Assembly: GCA_000697055.1 (NCBI GenBank)
Contig: JNDT01002300.1
Coordinates: forward strand, 62,001 to 126,000
DNA length: 64,000 nucleotides
Direction: 5' to 3'
Source of the DNA: Saksenaea vasiformis B4078
Lineage: Eukaryota > Mucoromycota > Mucoromycetes > Mucorales > Saksenaeaceae
Shown: piece after piece, positions 10,076-23,100 of the stretch
Layout of the letters: the number at the start of each line of letters is the position of its first letter
Numbering within the stretch: the stretch's first letter is position 1
The notes under the pieces: generated by a model
Database searches by the model: none
What the model saw: the letters and a program-made list of their open reading frames with translations, nothing else
Told to the model about the DNA's origin: nothing
Position numbers and translations under genes: made by a program

Positions 10076-11982
10076 CGGCTGCTTTTTCGTACCACACAAT
10101 TGCTTTGCTGATGTCTCTCTTCACCGAGTACAAGTTGCTGTAAATATCTCCAAGACGGGTTTGAGCAACCCAGCTACCTTTATGTGCTGCTTTTTCGTAA
10201 AATTTGATTGCTTTGCGAGTGTGTTGCATTATTCCATTTCCATATTCGTAAATATCCCCAAGGTTGATTTGGGCCATCCAACTTCCTTGATCAGCTGCTT
10301 CTTTGTACCATTCGATTGCTTTTCTTATGTCTTTTTTCACTCCGTCTGCATCGCGATATATATCTCCGAGTCTGATTTGTGCATCCGGACTTCCTTGATA
10401 TGCTGCTTTTTTATACCATTCAACTGCTTTGCTGACATCTTGGCTGACCCCGTATCCACATATGTACATATTTCCAAGTTTCATTTGCGCCAATCTACTT
10501 CCTTTGTCTGCTTCTTTTTGGAGTTGTTCGACTATTGTGACATGGTCACCCATCACCGTTATTATCTGGCGGTATTTCTCGCGGACGGAGTGTAAAACTC
10601 GTTCGTCGAAGACAATTTCATCGTTGTAACATTTATTTGAGCTATCCTTGTCTTCGTATACGTCTGCAAATCGGTCCTGATTACCTTCGCTTCTATGATC
10701 CATAGATTGTCCTTCGACGTCGCTATTGGTGATATCACCATGATCACTAGCATCTTCGTCACTGAATAGGGGACTAGCAGGTTCATTTTGCGCATTTCCA
10801 GGTCCACGATCTGCCATTCTGTCGTTGTAATGATACGAATCTTCCAAATCACGACTCGCATAATCTTTGTGACGTTCGTAGCCAGTATTCTCCTTATTTT
10901 TCTTATATTCTTTGCGAACTTCAACAAGCTGATCAAAGCTGCCACGGGAAAGCGTCTCATTGTATACTTCCTCCACTTGCAAACGTTCGTCGTCATCAAG
11001 AATGCTATAGATTGGCATCACGTCTTTGAACTGGATAATAGCTGGTTCAGATTTGGTAGTTTGTTTCCAATCTTTTATTCCCTCCACGAAAAATAACCCG
11101 GAATCACCACCTATTAAACTCATCAAACAATTGTAACGCATCAGTACTAGATGGTACCCATGATTTTCCAGTATCTGTGATTTTTGATTGCGTTTGTAAC
11201 GTTTTCCGCTATGTCATCGCTAGAGCAAACTTCTCTGTGCTCAGTTTCCGCTTCACACTCATCGCGAATCCCTGTGCCTTCTGCCTTACAAGCAAGCAAA
11301 CCGCCTACATCAGGAAATTGTTATTTTATGTCACATTCGTACGTATCTAGTGTACCAAGTAGAATCTTTGACGGGTAATAATATCCAAACCGTCCAAATG
11401 CGGTTTGCAGTGCTTCATATTTCTTCTGGTTGTTATATTCCTTCAAAGCATCTTGTACAGCTTGTTTGAAAATCGAAGTCGGTCTGAGAAGCTCGGGAGG
11501 CAGTTGCACCTAGTACAAACTTGTTAACTGTACTACCCATAAGACATCATTGCATCCTTACTTCTCCCCACGAAAAGTAAGAAACTGAGTATTCGAGTGC
11601 ATTATTCGAAAAGGGCTTCTGGTTCTCTTTACGTGCGCAACAACTACGTTCTGCAGCGATATCGTACACAGACTTTTCGCGGACGCTGTCATCAAGCAAC
11701 AATTTGTCCATGAAGAAATCGGCTTCGATCGTTTTCGTGCATGTATATTCCACGAACGATTCCTCACAAGGATACTCACGAAGAAGCCTTAGTAAATTAT
11801 TCTTCCCTGGTCCAATTTCCATTGCAGTGTATTCAGCAGTATATCCGTCAAAATGAAGACCTCGTGTGCATCGATTGAAAACATCGTATGCCAAAAACGT
11901 GCTGAACTTTGGGAAGTGTTAGAGACCTGTAAATACAAAACGAGAACAGGTCTTTTACATTAGGCAATAATTTCTTTTCCAT
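9684..11982 (-). CDS. Sel1-repeat protein, truncated by an in-frame stop
   Basis: The C-terminal half is an array of Sel1 (TPR-like) repeats: four 36-residue units (pattern AQxRLGDIY...DGVKKD...KAIEWYKEAADQGS) followed by shorter 33-residue units (EKKDIDKAIEIYEKWADQGNEE). Sel1 arrays are protein-interaction scaffolds; the partner is unknown. The N-terminal part spans several short exons. YFSWGE joins VQLPPELLRP across 11517-11572, YYYPSKILLG joins GLLACKAEG after a donor near 11354, and YWKIMG joins GDSGLFFVEGI near 11110. I do not recognise this N-terminal domain. The proposed first exon is the ATG at 11982 (MEKKLLPN) with an acceptor CCCAAAG near 11916; this 5' end is weakly supported. The protein stops at 9684 although the repeat frame continues. 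Confidence 0.68.
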
Positions 11983-12449
11983 GTTAAGAGGTCGATGAAA
12001 ATAAGGAAGAGAGAACGTATAACTTATCATGCTCTTATAGCCATAAACAATCCGAACTGTGCCACTTGTATTCCGCTAAGTCAATGCGAAAGGCAAACAA
12101 GAAAGTGAAACGGGTTAGAAATCTTCAGTTTGAAATTTTTTTTTATGACTGGAGCAAACCTCCCTGAAGGAAACACAACCCAACTCATTTCAGTTTGGTA
12201 GCACCTTTTTTTTGGGAAGAGCAACCTTCCAAAGTCAAGGACAAGGTATCATCTGAAGTATCCTCTTAATGTTATCTGGATCTGTTTAGAAAACAAATAA
12301 TAGATAAATCTACACGATGCTAATGACCATATATCCACAATACAACGTCAGTATTGGCATATGCTGGTATTAACCGGTGCAGTGACATGCCTCAATGATT
12401 AAAAAAAAGGAAAAACTGAAGCGGGTTTACGGGATCTTCTCTATTATTC

Positions 12450-12606
12450 TGCAGCATGTTTAAGCTGTTTGGTGTTAGCTCCAGATAATCTTTACGTTGG
12501 ATATATTCCTTTTTGCACGCTGAAGACTTGAAACTTACATAAGAAACAGATCTTTGCACATCAACTCAAGGTGCATTACATTGGTGTGTATTGTTGATTT
12601 AGCTGG
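12450..12606. repeat. Dispersed repeat, copy 2
   Basis: A diverged copy of the segment at 7980-8150 in the same orientation, with stops in all frames. It lies in the 1.1-kb gap between the Sel1 gene and the PP2C gene. I see no gene in the rest of that gap (11983-13119). Confidence 0.6.
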
Positions 12607-13119
12607 CCAGTGTTTTCAATACCCTTGAGTATTTTATTTGCGCGGGCAATTGAGTTAGGACAAGGCTGCGACTCAAATGAGATGGCGTGAGATGGATAGG
12701 TCAGGTACAGCTTAGCATACTCCTGTTATTAGACTATATGCATTTCACACAATTATGTCTATTCAAGTTGGAGCCATTCGTGTAACAAGATCCTGTGTAA
12801 ATGAGAGCCCGGTTGAACAACAGGCACTTCGATTTACGGCACATGCACTTCCTGGGAGTCAATAAGAAAGAGACAATGACGAAATCCTTGCATCATGATT
12901 CGCTATTTCTTTCACACAGGGTTACCCTGGTCAACAAATCAAGATCCTATAATTCGAACCTTTAAATGCAACTTGGTTGGATAAAAAACTCGGTTGCGAC
13001 AGAGAGCGCCATCAAGATGAATCTCGACCACTTTCGCGTAAACATCCACTTCTTACTCGACAAAGGCTTTTTTGGTAACATATGAGAGTATTTATATAGA
13101 TCGTGTCCTTTTTTTTTAT

Positions 13120-14561
13120 TTATTTCTCTGTAATATTGTCTTCAGGCAGGTCTTCATTGTTGGCATCTAACCCCATACACAGTCTTCCTGGGTCGGCTAA
13201 TACCGGCTGGAGATTTTTTTCTTGTTCTTTCCTGTGTTCTTCGAGTTCTTTTTCCACCATCGCTGCCTTTTCCATAAACTTGGCCGCCATCCATTTGTAC
13301 CATTCATCCGTTGACTTTCCGCGTAAAAACGCCACAATCACCACTGTCATATTATCGCATCCAGCGCCTCCGACGCTGTCTGCGCCTGCCAGACATTCAT
13401 CCATCAATTCCTCGCAAATAACTTTCAGTGTCTTTTCTTCGCTTAGCTTTTTGTGAATAAGATGGACAACGTGCTGGTTCGACATACAGTCCCAGATACC
13501 TATACATAAAAATTGTTAGACAAATAACTTTTTTCTTTTGATTTGTACCATCACAGGCGAGAATCATAAATTCATCGTGTTCGTTGATCTTGTGCTCGGT
13601 AATATCCGGCTCAGCTGAAACAATCTTTAGAAAATAAGAATAGAAGAAGATGCATTTGGTTACCCGTCACTGCCTGTTTCTCTGGTGGCAGCGCTTTGTT
13701 CTGTTTAAATTCAAAGTCGCCAAGAGCTCGTGAAAGAGCCAAGTTTCCTTGAGATGGGACGAACGTTAAACTTGCATGCAACGAAACACTTTCTTTACCA
13801 TTCACACGGTTGAACTCAATGCAAGCGCCAGCACCTCTAATTCGATCTGCTTCTGTTTTGTTCCCCGGTTTGTGATCTTGAGACAAAGCAATGGCTCTTC
13901 CGCTCGTACTGATGACAGCACGCGAATCTCCTGCATTGCTCTGCATGGACGCAGCATTGCCTTTTCTCAGTCATCTCAGTCGTACACGACCCAGGTAAGA
14001 GAAATAAACGTACCACATAAAGCGTATTTTCTTTCGTCAGCATTGCAACGACCGCAGTACATCCAGACTGTTCCTTCTCGTACTCTGGGTCTTTAATGCT
14101 TTCCGTTAGCCCTCAAACCTTGTATTCTCCTCAGCCTACCTTTGCGGAGATCTTCATCAATGCCCAGGAACCCCTCTCTTAATGCATCGCGATATCGTCC
14201 TTTTCGAAAAGCTTCGGATTTTATCACTTTGTCATGGAGATTATTTCCACTGTACTTCGCCACTCTGTCACCTAGGCGTGTCAACGCGTTAGATATCCCC
14301 GTCCTGCGTTCCACCACCGTACCTCCATGACCGTCAAACACCGCAAAGAAACTGGTCTCCGTTTTCTTGTATTCTGGAATGGTCGTGTGCGCATCTTCCA
14401 TGCCTAATTTTATGTTGAGTATAAAAAAAACCGAAAATGATGGAATCGATGGACTCACTAATCCTCCATCCCTGCATGGAGGAAGCACCGTACATCACTC
14501 GCTCGTTTCCTCCCTCGGTTGAATTCTTATCTGTCACTGGCTCTGATAATGTTTGACCCAT
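13120..14561 (-). CDS. PTC2: PP2C-type Ser/Thr protein phosphatase (Ptc2/Ptc3 type)
   Basis: A Mg/Mn-dependent phosphatase, in yeasts acting on stress MAP kinases and checkpoint kinases. The N-terminus [12 protein letters not shown] is the myristoylation-type start shared with yeast Ptc2. The motifs appear in order across exons: [36 protein letters not shown] (metal-binding Asp), [59 protein letters not shown] (metal-binding Asp) and [14 protein letters not shown] charged C-terminal tail ends at 13120. Introns include one of 51 bp inside DGHGG that is a multiple of three and free of stops. The start is the ATG at 14561. The call is firm; the numbering within the Ptc2/Ptc3 pair is not. Confidence 0.92.
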
Positions 14562-16356
14562 GAGAAAGAAAGAAAAGTGGAGAAAGCTATGAAGTAAAAG
14601 GGGAAAGGGGAAAAGGTAACAGTTAGATCATCTGACCTTGTAAGTGTCACATGAAAGAGTTCATCATTTCCTTGTTACAATTTCCAACATCACGGTTATT
14701 TTGTCTCGGTTTGCGACGGGTCTCCGGATTTGTACCTAATAATGGATGAACAGCTGTATTTGGGTACCTCTATAGAATTATGCAAAATGCTGGTATATGC
14801 ATGCTCATTGGTTTACGTGTGGTAATTGATATAGCGAAGATTTATGAGATTTGGTAATAGCATACTCAGTAGTTGTAAGATGTCTTTTAATTCGTACCTC
14901 CTTAATCCACTCGCCGTACATCAGTATGGAAATACTCCCTGTTATTTTGTACGTCGTTGCGAGATACCGTCAGTAACAGTCAAAGGAAGTCGACCTTCAG
15001 GCACCCTATTCTAATCGCAAGAATACACCTCGCAATTAAGGAACTTATGATATTAGCAAACGACTGGAAAGCAAAAGTCTGGCAAAGTTACTGAAACAAA
15101 CGCATAAGTACGAGACTCCGCGAGGCACCACTTCGCCACCCTCGCATACCTTATTCGTTAGATCCATATCTGAGAAAAACCTCAGTGAGGCGTTCAGCTT
15201 TTAACGAAAAAGCATTAAAGAAGCGGACTGGCAGCTTATCTTTATCCTTTTGAAGATGACGGAAGAGTAGGTAACGCAATCAAACATATAAGTTTGTTTA
15301 TGCCAGGTGCGTGATAACTCAATAATGATAACCGTCTTGCTGCACACAAAGCATATGGTTTAAAGAGGATACCCCATAGATTAGTAGGCAGACGCGTGGA
15401 CGCGCTTTGTCCGTCATGCGGCTCACCTACGTTGTAAAACTCTACACTTGAGATCTTTATAATCTCGATGTGGATTGATCGCATTTCTTAAGGTTTATGG
15501 CAATTCATGTACAACCTACCGACAAGGCCAGGGAATATTTACAGTTGGCCTTAATGTAGGACGATACAACAACTAAATGGATACGCCGAGATCCCATACG
15601 CTGTAAGCACAACTATAGATTGATGTAGATGCTCTTTAAAGCACGTAACAAATGATCTGCTGATGGATAGCCAAATTCACTGATGACCCGCCTTGGCGGA
15701 GAACTCAGACTGCAGTGTACATACCCTCGTTCGGCAAGACCGATAGCTGCAGCATTTATTCACCTATATACAATTGGTTTATGTCCAACAGAAACGTATA
15801 TGAGATAACACAGCGACAAATACTGAAAGTGCTGAAGCTTTTCGCTTTCACGGCGAACCCACGCTTACTTTTTCACTCTCGGCTTGTACGCCGGCTCCCC
15901 AAAGTCTGACTACCTGTTGAAAAGCACGTGGATGGACTTTCTATCGAAATTGCTGCACTACATCTCTACAGCGATTATACGTATCGCTCATCGCGCGTTA
16001 TTATACCTTAGAAAATCTTGATGAGATTGACGGAAGAGTTTCGGCCATTATTTGACCAATGTAGCTAAATTCGCGATATCTATATTTCAACTGACTGGTC
16101 AAATATATTTCGCATATTTATGAGTGTGCGCGTGTCGTTAGTATTAGTTTCAGATTGGAATGATCGGAATCGCTAGGAGCTACATAAGATCTACAGATAC
16201 TCTTCTTTTAGGATGTTCGTAAGATTCTTTATCTCGATAAGCTCACAGTCACCACGCAATGAAACCCAGCAGCGAGTCCTTTCCTGGTATTGACGATCAA
16301 CGAGGGGCCTGTCGGTCTTCATATTTTATTTTTTTCGTTGGTCTTCTTTGCCCTTC
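14562..16356. other. Intergenic region, no gene seen
   Basis: About 1.8 kb between divergently transcribed PP2C and ABC-transporter genes. Short frames are present on both strands but none shows a domain, repeat or conserved pattern that I recognise. It must contain both promoters. Confidence 0.5.
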
Positions 16357-18839
16357 ATGTTACGGTGTGTTGCAAGCGTCCGACTACCGTGCCGACCGAC
16401 CTCTTTGCTTAAAGGTCATGCTCGAGCACCCATTCGGACGAGTCTCCTGCATGCTCGCGTCTTGCCAAGTCGCCAATCGCCCTTTTCGACGTCATCGACC
16501 CTAAGACAACTTGAGCAAACTCCAATCGGCAAGGAATCGCAGGCAGCGAAGAAAGAAGTTGCAAAATCCGCCGAGATTCGCGACCTGAAACGTCTATTTG
16601 TTCTTGCCAAACCCGAAGCAAAGAGCATATCCGGTAAGCAAACTTATACTCAAGGTAACAATTGGCTTAACTCTTTTATGAGATAGCTGCCGTAGCCCTC
16701 TTGGTTGTATCATCGTCAATTACTATGGTATGCATGAACTTTATCTAAGATTGAAAGTGCAGTTACCAATCCCCTCTTGTGTATCCCACTGCAGTCGGTT
16801 CCATTTTCCATGGGCAAAATTATAGATGTAGTGACTCATCCGGACACGGAAGGATTTATGGGGCTCTCGATGCCTCAGTTTTTCGGCGCCCTTTCGCTGA
16901 TTTTTGCCGTTGGTGCAGCAGCCAACACTGGCCGGGTGCTATTGTTCCGGTTGGCGGGAGAACGAATTATCCAGAATCTGCGAAACGATCTGTACAAGAC
17001 GATATTAAAGCAGGATATGGCGTTCTTCGACCAGAATAGAACTGGAGAATTAATTTCGAGATTATCTGTGGACGCAGCAATTGTGGGCAAGAGCTTGACG
17101 AACAACGTGAGCGATGGATTAAGGTAATGGATGACAAACAGTTAAAGAAAGAGACGTTACTGATGTTAAGGATGAATGTAGAGCGTTGGCTACAGCCACA
17201 GTCGGTTCATCCATGATGCTCTATGTGAGGTAAGCAATGGCAAAGAGCATGGAGTGATATCAATTGTAATTCCTCGGGTAGTCCACAGTTGACGGGGATT
17301 ATGATGTTGATCGTTCCCCCGGTAGCGCTGTTTGCTATTGCATATGGTCGCTATGTCAAATCGCTTTCGCGTAAGACGCAGACAGCACTAAGTGAGATTA
17401 CCAAAGTAGCCGAAGAACGATTGAGTGCGATCAGGACTGTACAGGCGTTTGCAAAAGAAAAGGAGGAAGCTAAACGATATTGGGATCAAGTGATGGAAGT
17501 TTATGCCCTTGCAAGAAAGGAAGCAATGGCAAGCGGTGCCTTCTTCGGTGGAGCAGGTCTATCAGGTAATCTGGCTGTATTAGCGGTTCTATGGTACGGT
17601 GGACATATGGTCATGCATGATGCCATTACTATTGGTGAGCTTGCTTCGTTTATGATGTACACAGCCTACGTCGGAACATCGCTTGCAGGTACGAATAGGC
17701 AACGGATGATAATAAGCGTGTCCCTGAACTTTATTAATAGGGTTAACGTCGTTTTATTCCGAGATTATGAAAGGTGTCGGTGCGGCAGATAGATTGTTTG
17801 AGCTGTTACATCACAAAAGTGCTATCCCCGTTAATAGTAAGTTGATCGTTACGTTGTCCATTGTGCTGCGCTGACTTCCTGCAGGCGGCAAGGTGCTGTC
17901 TGAGCTGCGTGGCAAAATCACCTTTGATAATGTCAGTTTTACCTATCCAACTCGACCTCACTCGCCAATCTTCAAGAATTTCTCCCTCACGGTTCAACCT
18001 GGCACTGGTAATTTCTTTTTTAATGCTTGTCCCTATACTTCCTTCATCCGTGTAACATCAATTTTTTTTTTGCTGCTAGTTGTTGCGGTAGTCGGTTCTT
18101 CTGGTTCTGGAAAGTCGACGATTGGCTCCCTTCTTCTTCGTTACTATGATCCCAATGCAGGATCCGTTTACATTGATGATACCAACTTGAAAGACGTCAA
18201 CCTCACGTGGTGGCGAGAAAATGTAGGCGCTGTTTCCCAAGAACCTACGTTATTTGCGGGTACCATTGCAGAGAACATCGGTTATGGTCGTGCAAATGCG
18301 ACGTTGGATGAAATCAAAGCTGCAGCAGCAAAGGCTAATTGCGCATCATTTATCGAAACTTTCCATGATAAATACGACACTGTCGTTGGCGAGCGCGGTC
18401 TCAGTCTTAGCGGTGGTCAAAAGCAGCGCATTGTACGTTTTTAACTGTGAAAGGATGTATCTAATCAAATGTTAGGCTATTGCAAGAGCACTACTTAAGG
18501 ATCCTTCTATTCTCGTTCTCGATGAAGCTACAAGCGCCCTAGGTGAGTACATTTGGGATCTCTTGTTCGAATATTGAAACATCATTTCTAGATTCGGAAT
18601 CGGAAGTTCTGGTGCAGGATGCTCTGAATGAACTTATGAAAGGGCGGACGGTATTCACGATTGCTCATCGCCTCTCCACGATTCGCTCAGCAGATGTAGT
18701 CGCATGCCTAGGGGATGGTGGTGTCATTGAGCTAGGCACTTATGATGAACTTCTGAACAAAGAGAACGGTGCTTTCCGAAGACTGGTTGAGCTTCAATCG
18801 CTTGGGGGCAACTCTCAAAATAACCATAGCACAGATTAG
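16357..18839 (+). CDS. MDL1: Mitochondrial ABC half-transporter (Mdl1/ABCB10 type)
   Basis: One membrane domain followed by one ATP-binding domain, the half-transporter layout of inner-mitochondrial-membrane ABCB proteins (yeast Mdl1 exports peptides). The first 50 residues (MLRCVASVRLPCRP..., ending near FSTSS) are rich in Arg and Ser and lack acids, a mitochondrial presequence. The membrane domain runs through exons 16795-17125, about 17182-17228 and about 17284-17690. The ATP-binding domain has Walker A GSSGSGKST, Q-loop VSQEPTLFAG, signature LSGGQKQRI, Walker B ILVLDEATSAL and the switch His in IAHRLSTIRSAD. Introns interrupt between the signature and Walker B and just after Walker B. I chose the ATG at 16357; the in-frame TTG just upstream is not needed. 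The stop is 146 bp from the stop of the convergent Med22 gene. Confidence 0.93.
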
Positions 18840-18984
18840 ACGTATACACATATATATCACACACTGCACACATCCTCTTTAGCCATAGACCTTGTAACCA
18901 TTTCTTCCTGTTCGATCCCTCACCCCCATCTCTTCAAATCAAATATCAAAACTTTCTATAGATAAAAATATGTACAAACCAAGT

Positions 18985-19534
18985 TTATGGATTACTAAGT
19001 GAGCGATAGTATACTGACTCCATATCGTAGATAGCGGCTTCCAATTCGCGTTTCATATTCAAGATTTTGTCTTTGATCTCGTTCTTATTTTTCGTTAACG
19101 TATCTGACCGCTCTTGCATCAGTTGAGACAGGGTCTGTGTATCGTTTAACAGTAAATGTTGCTTCAACTCCGTGATTAAACTCAGTAGAGACTCGGACGA
19201 ACGCACCTAATAAGAGCACTGTGAATAGGATACGCATACGATTCGTACTTACGATCTGAGCCGTTTGGCTCTCGATCTGATATCCTTCCTGTGCAACTTT
19301 GAATTTATCCTTATCTTTATTCTATCATATAGTCGATCTAGTGTGAGCTTCAACCGGCAAAAACGATCGTGTCGTTCTGGCTTTTACCTCGCCAACTTTG
19401 ACAATGTCAGCGAAACAGTCTACTAATTTTGCAACGTCGTCGTCAATGCGTTTGTTGTACTGATCTTCAATTTGCAGAAGCATGGGACGACTACTTGATT
19501 GAGACGTGTTTGCGAATGGTGGTAGACTGGCCAT
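18985..19534 (-). CDS. MED22: Mediator complex subunit Med22 (Srb6)
   Basis: A small head-module subunit of Mediator, the bridge between transcription factors and RNA polymerase II. Three exons join to about 140 residues: MASLPPFANTS...LLQIEDQYNKRIDDDVAKLVDCFADIVKVGE, then NKDKDKFKVAQEGYQIESQTAQI, then VRSSESLLSLITELKQHLLLND. The last two blocks match the conserved MED22 pattern (R-(A/S)-x-ESL-x-L-(V/I)-S/T-x-LKQ-x-L-x-LND) and the first the (Y/Q)NKR-(L/I)-x-DD start. Predicted helices throughout fit a coiled-coil subunit. I chose the ATG at 19534; an upstream in-frame extension has no ATG of better context. It is convergent with the MDL1-type gene. Confidence 0.9.
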
Positions 19535-20192
19535 TATTGAAGAAAAATAAAGAGGGCAAGAGGAGCAGAAATTGTGCACTCATGATAGGACTCCGCTTTT
19601 GACTCTACTGTAGTGACCCAAACCTAAATCATGGGCCAATTGATTGCTCTAGGCCATACAAATTATCTTTGCTTTAAGCTGCTACATAAATCATTAATGG
19701 TCGACAACCATCAGGTGCCTAACTCGTCAATCGACTTGCTTGCTTCCATACAACGCGTGAATTTAAGTGGCATTATTTCCCGAGCAGGCGATGGCGGGAC
19801 AAGTCGACGGCATTTAAGTATTATGCTTATCAATCGTGGCCACATCTCGTCTAGCTGATATGCTATAAGATACAAAATTAATCGTGTCAACTTCTGCTCT
19901 AATTGAAATAACCAAAAAAGTGCTTCCATTTGAAATCGTTACTCCAAAAGGCATACGGCGATCATCTGTGGAAAGAGGGGCAATCTGTACCACAGTCACC
20001 AGGCTGCAGGTGGTTGATTTCCTTGTTTTGTCCTATTGCAGGAAAAAGAAAGTAGATGTCCACAGATTTCTAAAAAACGTTGAACTTCTTTCATATTTCT
20101 GACAAAGCATTTGTGAAAATAAGTGATAAAAAGACGCATTTCAACCATTTTCAGCTTTCATCCGCTCGATAAACTTGAAGACGGAGACAACC
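19535..20192. other. Divergent promoter region between MED22 and dynactin p150
   Basis: 658 bp between two start codons facing away from each other. No conserved coding sequence is seen. Both promoters must lie here; I cannot pick out a TATA box with confidence. Confidence 0.5.
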
Positions 20193-23100
20193 ATGTCTGG
20201 CATTGAGCAACACAGACGCCTATCGATTTACAGTTCATCTCGCAATGGTAGCTCTGGAACCACTAGTAGCCCTGCGGACGTATCGTCAGAGTTACGGATT
20301 GGCACTCGTGTCCAAGTCCAAGGAAAAATAGGCACCATTCGTTATGCAGGAACCACCAGTTTTCAAACAGGGAGATGGATTGGCGTTGAGCTTGACGAAC
20401 CGCAAGGAAAGAATAGTGGTGTCGTTCAGGGCAAACGCTACTTTGAGTGTCGAACCAACCATGGTGTCTTTGTGCGGCCAAGTCAGATCAGGGCTCTACC
20501 TACTTCACAAAGCACAGCCAGTGAGGTAGAAGCTCCCCCAAACCACTAAAAGCTAGAACTAGCGTTTGCTTATCTTCATTTATGGTCTATTAGGAGGACG
20601 ATCAGACAGGCTCTGAGCGCAGTACTGACTCGCCGCGATTTGCACCACCTCAGGACCCAAGTCTCGCTGCAGCGCGTTCAGCTCAACAAAGGACGCCGTC
20701 AGCTTCATCCACGCTTCTACCTTCTCGCATTTCGTCACCTTCACGTATCACGCGATTACAGCAGCAGCAGCAGCAGCAAAAAGAACCTATTCAGGTCAAC
20801 ACTGGTATCCGTCGACCTAGCTCGTTAGTAGGTTCTCCTACGAGTGGCCGCAGCGGATCTATTTCCACTGTTGGTTCAACAAGTACAACTGCTCGAAAGA
20901 TGAGTATATCTGGAAGACAATTGCCTGCACGTAGCCGAGCAGGAACGCAAGGTTCATCTGGAATAGCGAGTCAGCGAGAGGCAAAAGAGAAACAACTCCA
21001 GAAACTGCGTTTACAGAAATCCCAACACCTGCAAATGCTGCAACAACAGCAGCAACAACAAGAAGAGGAGGACGAGGAACATGTAGACCAAGAAGAAAGT
21101 GAAGAAGTTGTGGAAGATACAGAGGAAGACGGAATCGACGAAGATGGTGCTGCAGAAGGAGAAGAAGAGAGCGAAGTAGACGAAGAAATGGAAGATGAAG
21201 TATATGAAAACGAAGAAAAGGGCGATGAAGAGCAGATGTCTCAGCCTGACGAAGCATCTTCCGAACAGGACGAACCTTTGGCAACGCCTGATAATGAGCC
21301 TGCTGAACCGGAACCTCAACCGAATCATTCTAGAGATTGGAGAACTTCGCAACCGCCAGCTCGTCCGCAGCAACCTTATGGATCTCTCGCTACGAATTTG
21401 CCTGTTAGTAAATCTGAGCAGGTGTGTGTATACTGAGCTCAATCACGAGAACCATGATTTTTTTTCTGACATGTGTGTCCAGATGGTGCCCTTGAAGGAT
21501 TATGAAGAGCTGAGACTGAAGTTAAAAATCCTTGAAACCAAACGGCAAGACGATCGCGAACGCTATAGAGAGCAAGAAAAAGTAAAAGAGGAAGCTGAAC
21601 AATTCCTTACTCTACGCAACAAACTGCAAGGTACCACATAGAAAACTATTGTTACAGTCTATTTACTTACTTTTAACAATGGACAGACAAAATCTCGGAA
21701 CTTCAGAAAGATCTACGTGAAACAAAACGCGAACTCAAAGAGACAACGTCGGAAAAGGAAACATTCGAGGCCAAGTATACCGACGCGATTGAGTCATTGG
21801 AAATGATGACACTCGACAAAGAGGTTGCGGAAGAGCGTGCAGAGCATTTGCAACAGGAAGTAAATGTGCTTAAGGATAAGATTGAAGAGATTAGTATCGA
21901 TTTAGATATCCTCAAGAAAGAAGCAGGTGAGAGGCGGTGTACTAGCAAGAGCTCCTAATAACGCATCCTTAATTAGATATCCTGAATAGGCCCAGCGAGA
22001 GAAGTGGCGATGAAGTAACATCACTAGAGGTGGTTCAATTAGAGCGCCAGAATGAACGCCTCAAGGAGGCACTCATGCGGTAAAGTAAATTAGTCATTGT
22101 TCGTTCCTTATCCTTATTTTTGCGTGAATAGCCTCCGTGATGCAACTATAGAGCACGAGGCGGATTTGAACCGGAAGATCAAGTCTCTGGAGAAGGAGGT
22201 TTATGAATTGGAGGAATATAAAGGTAATCTTGTGAATTCATCACGCGGCTTTCGTCCTTCCTCACAGTTGCGCAGTGCAATACGATCGCGTCAAAGGGAA
22301 ACTTGAAACGGCAGAGACCCAGGTTGAGGATCTTAAGCAACGTCTGGATGACGCGCTTGGTGCTGAAGACCTGGTGGAACAATTGACCGAAAAGAACTTG
22401 ACTTTGAACGAGAAATACGAAGAGATGAAAATGGCCGTGGACGATCTTGAAGCCCTCAAAGAACTTGCAGACGAACTGGAGGAGAATCATATTGAAACTG
22501 AAAAACAGCTTCAAGCAGAAATAGGTAAAGAGTTTGCAACGACAAAAAGAAAAGGCAGTAGTAGCTAAACATAGGTATAGACCATCGAGACATGCTTTTG
22601 CGTGAGCAATTGGAACGATTGCGATCATCTGAGGAAACGAATGCAGATTATGAGGCGACGATTCAGCAATTTAGAGAGCTTGTCGTAAATCTGCAAAGGT
22701 GAGCCGTATGCAAGACATAGCCATCAATTAATATTCCTTTTAGCGATCTGGAGCAACTTCGTCATAAGGAGGAGAGCCAACAATCTGAAAAGCAGACACT
22801 GAGCAGTCAATCGCAAGCAATGATGTCTTTGAACTTGCAACTGCAATCTACAGTAATGAAAGCCCAGGCCAAGGCCATTGATCTCGAGCTTCGCAAGTTA
22901 GACGCTGCACAGGCACAGGATCGCCTCACGTATATCAATGTATACGACTACTACACGTTTAATGCTTTATTCACTCGCTTTTCTTTTAGCCCTATCTACC
23001 AGACACCTTCTTTAAAACTGAAAATGATCCAATCTCTTGTTTGCTGTTGTTCAAGCGTTTGGTCTTTAAGTCAGAACTCATTATTAAGCATCTGGATCAG

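Noticed and set aside
9399..10595. A 398-codon plus-strand frame rich in Phe, Ser and Val
   Set aside because: It is the antisense of the Sel1 repeat array; its apparent periodicity comes from the tandem DNA repeat.
15242..15909. Short frames between PP2C and the ABC transporter as reverse-transcriptase fragments
   Set aside because: No reverse-transcriptase motif could be found in either strand.
20859..21442. Long minus-strand frames with Leu/Phe-rich sequence
   Set aside because: Antisense of the polyglutamine and acidic region of dynactin p150.
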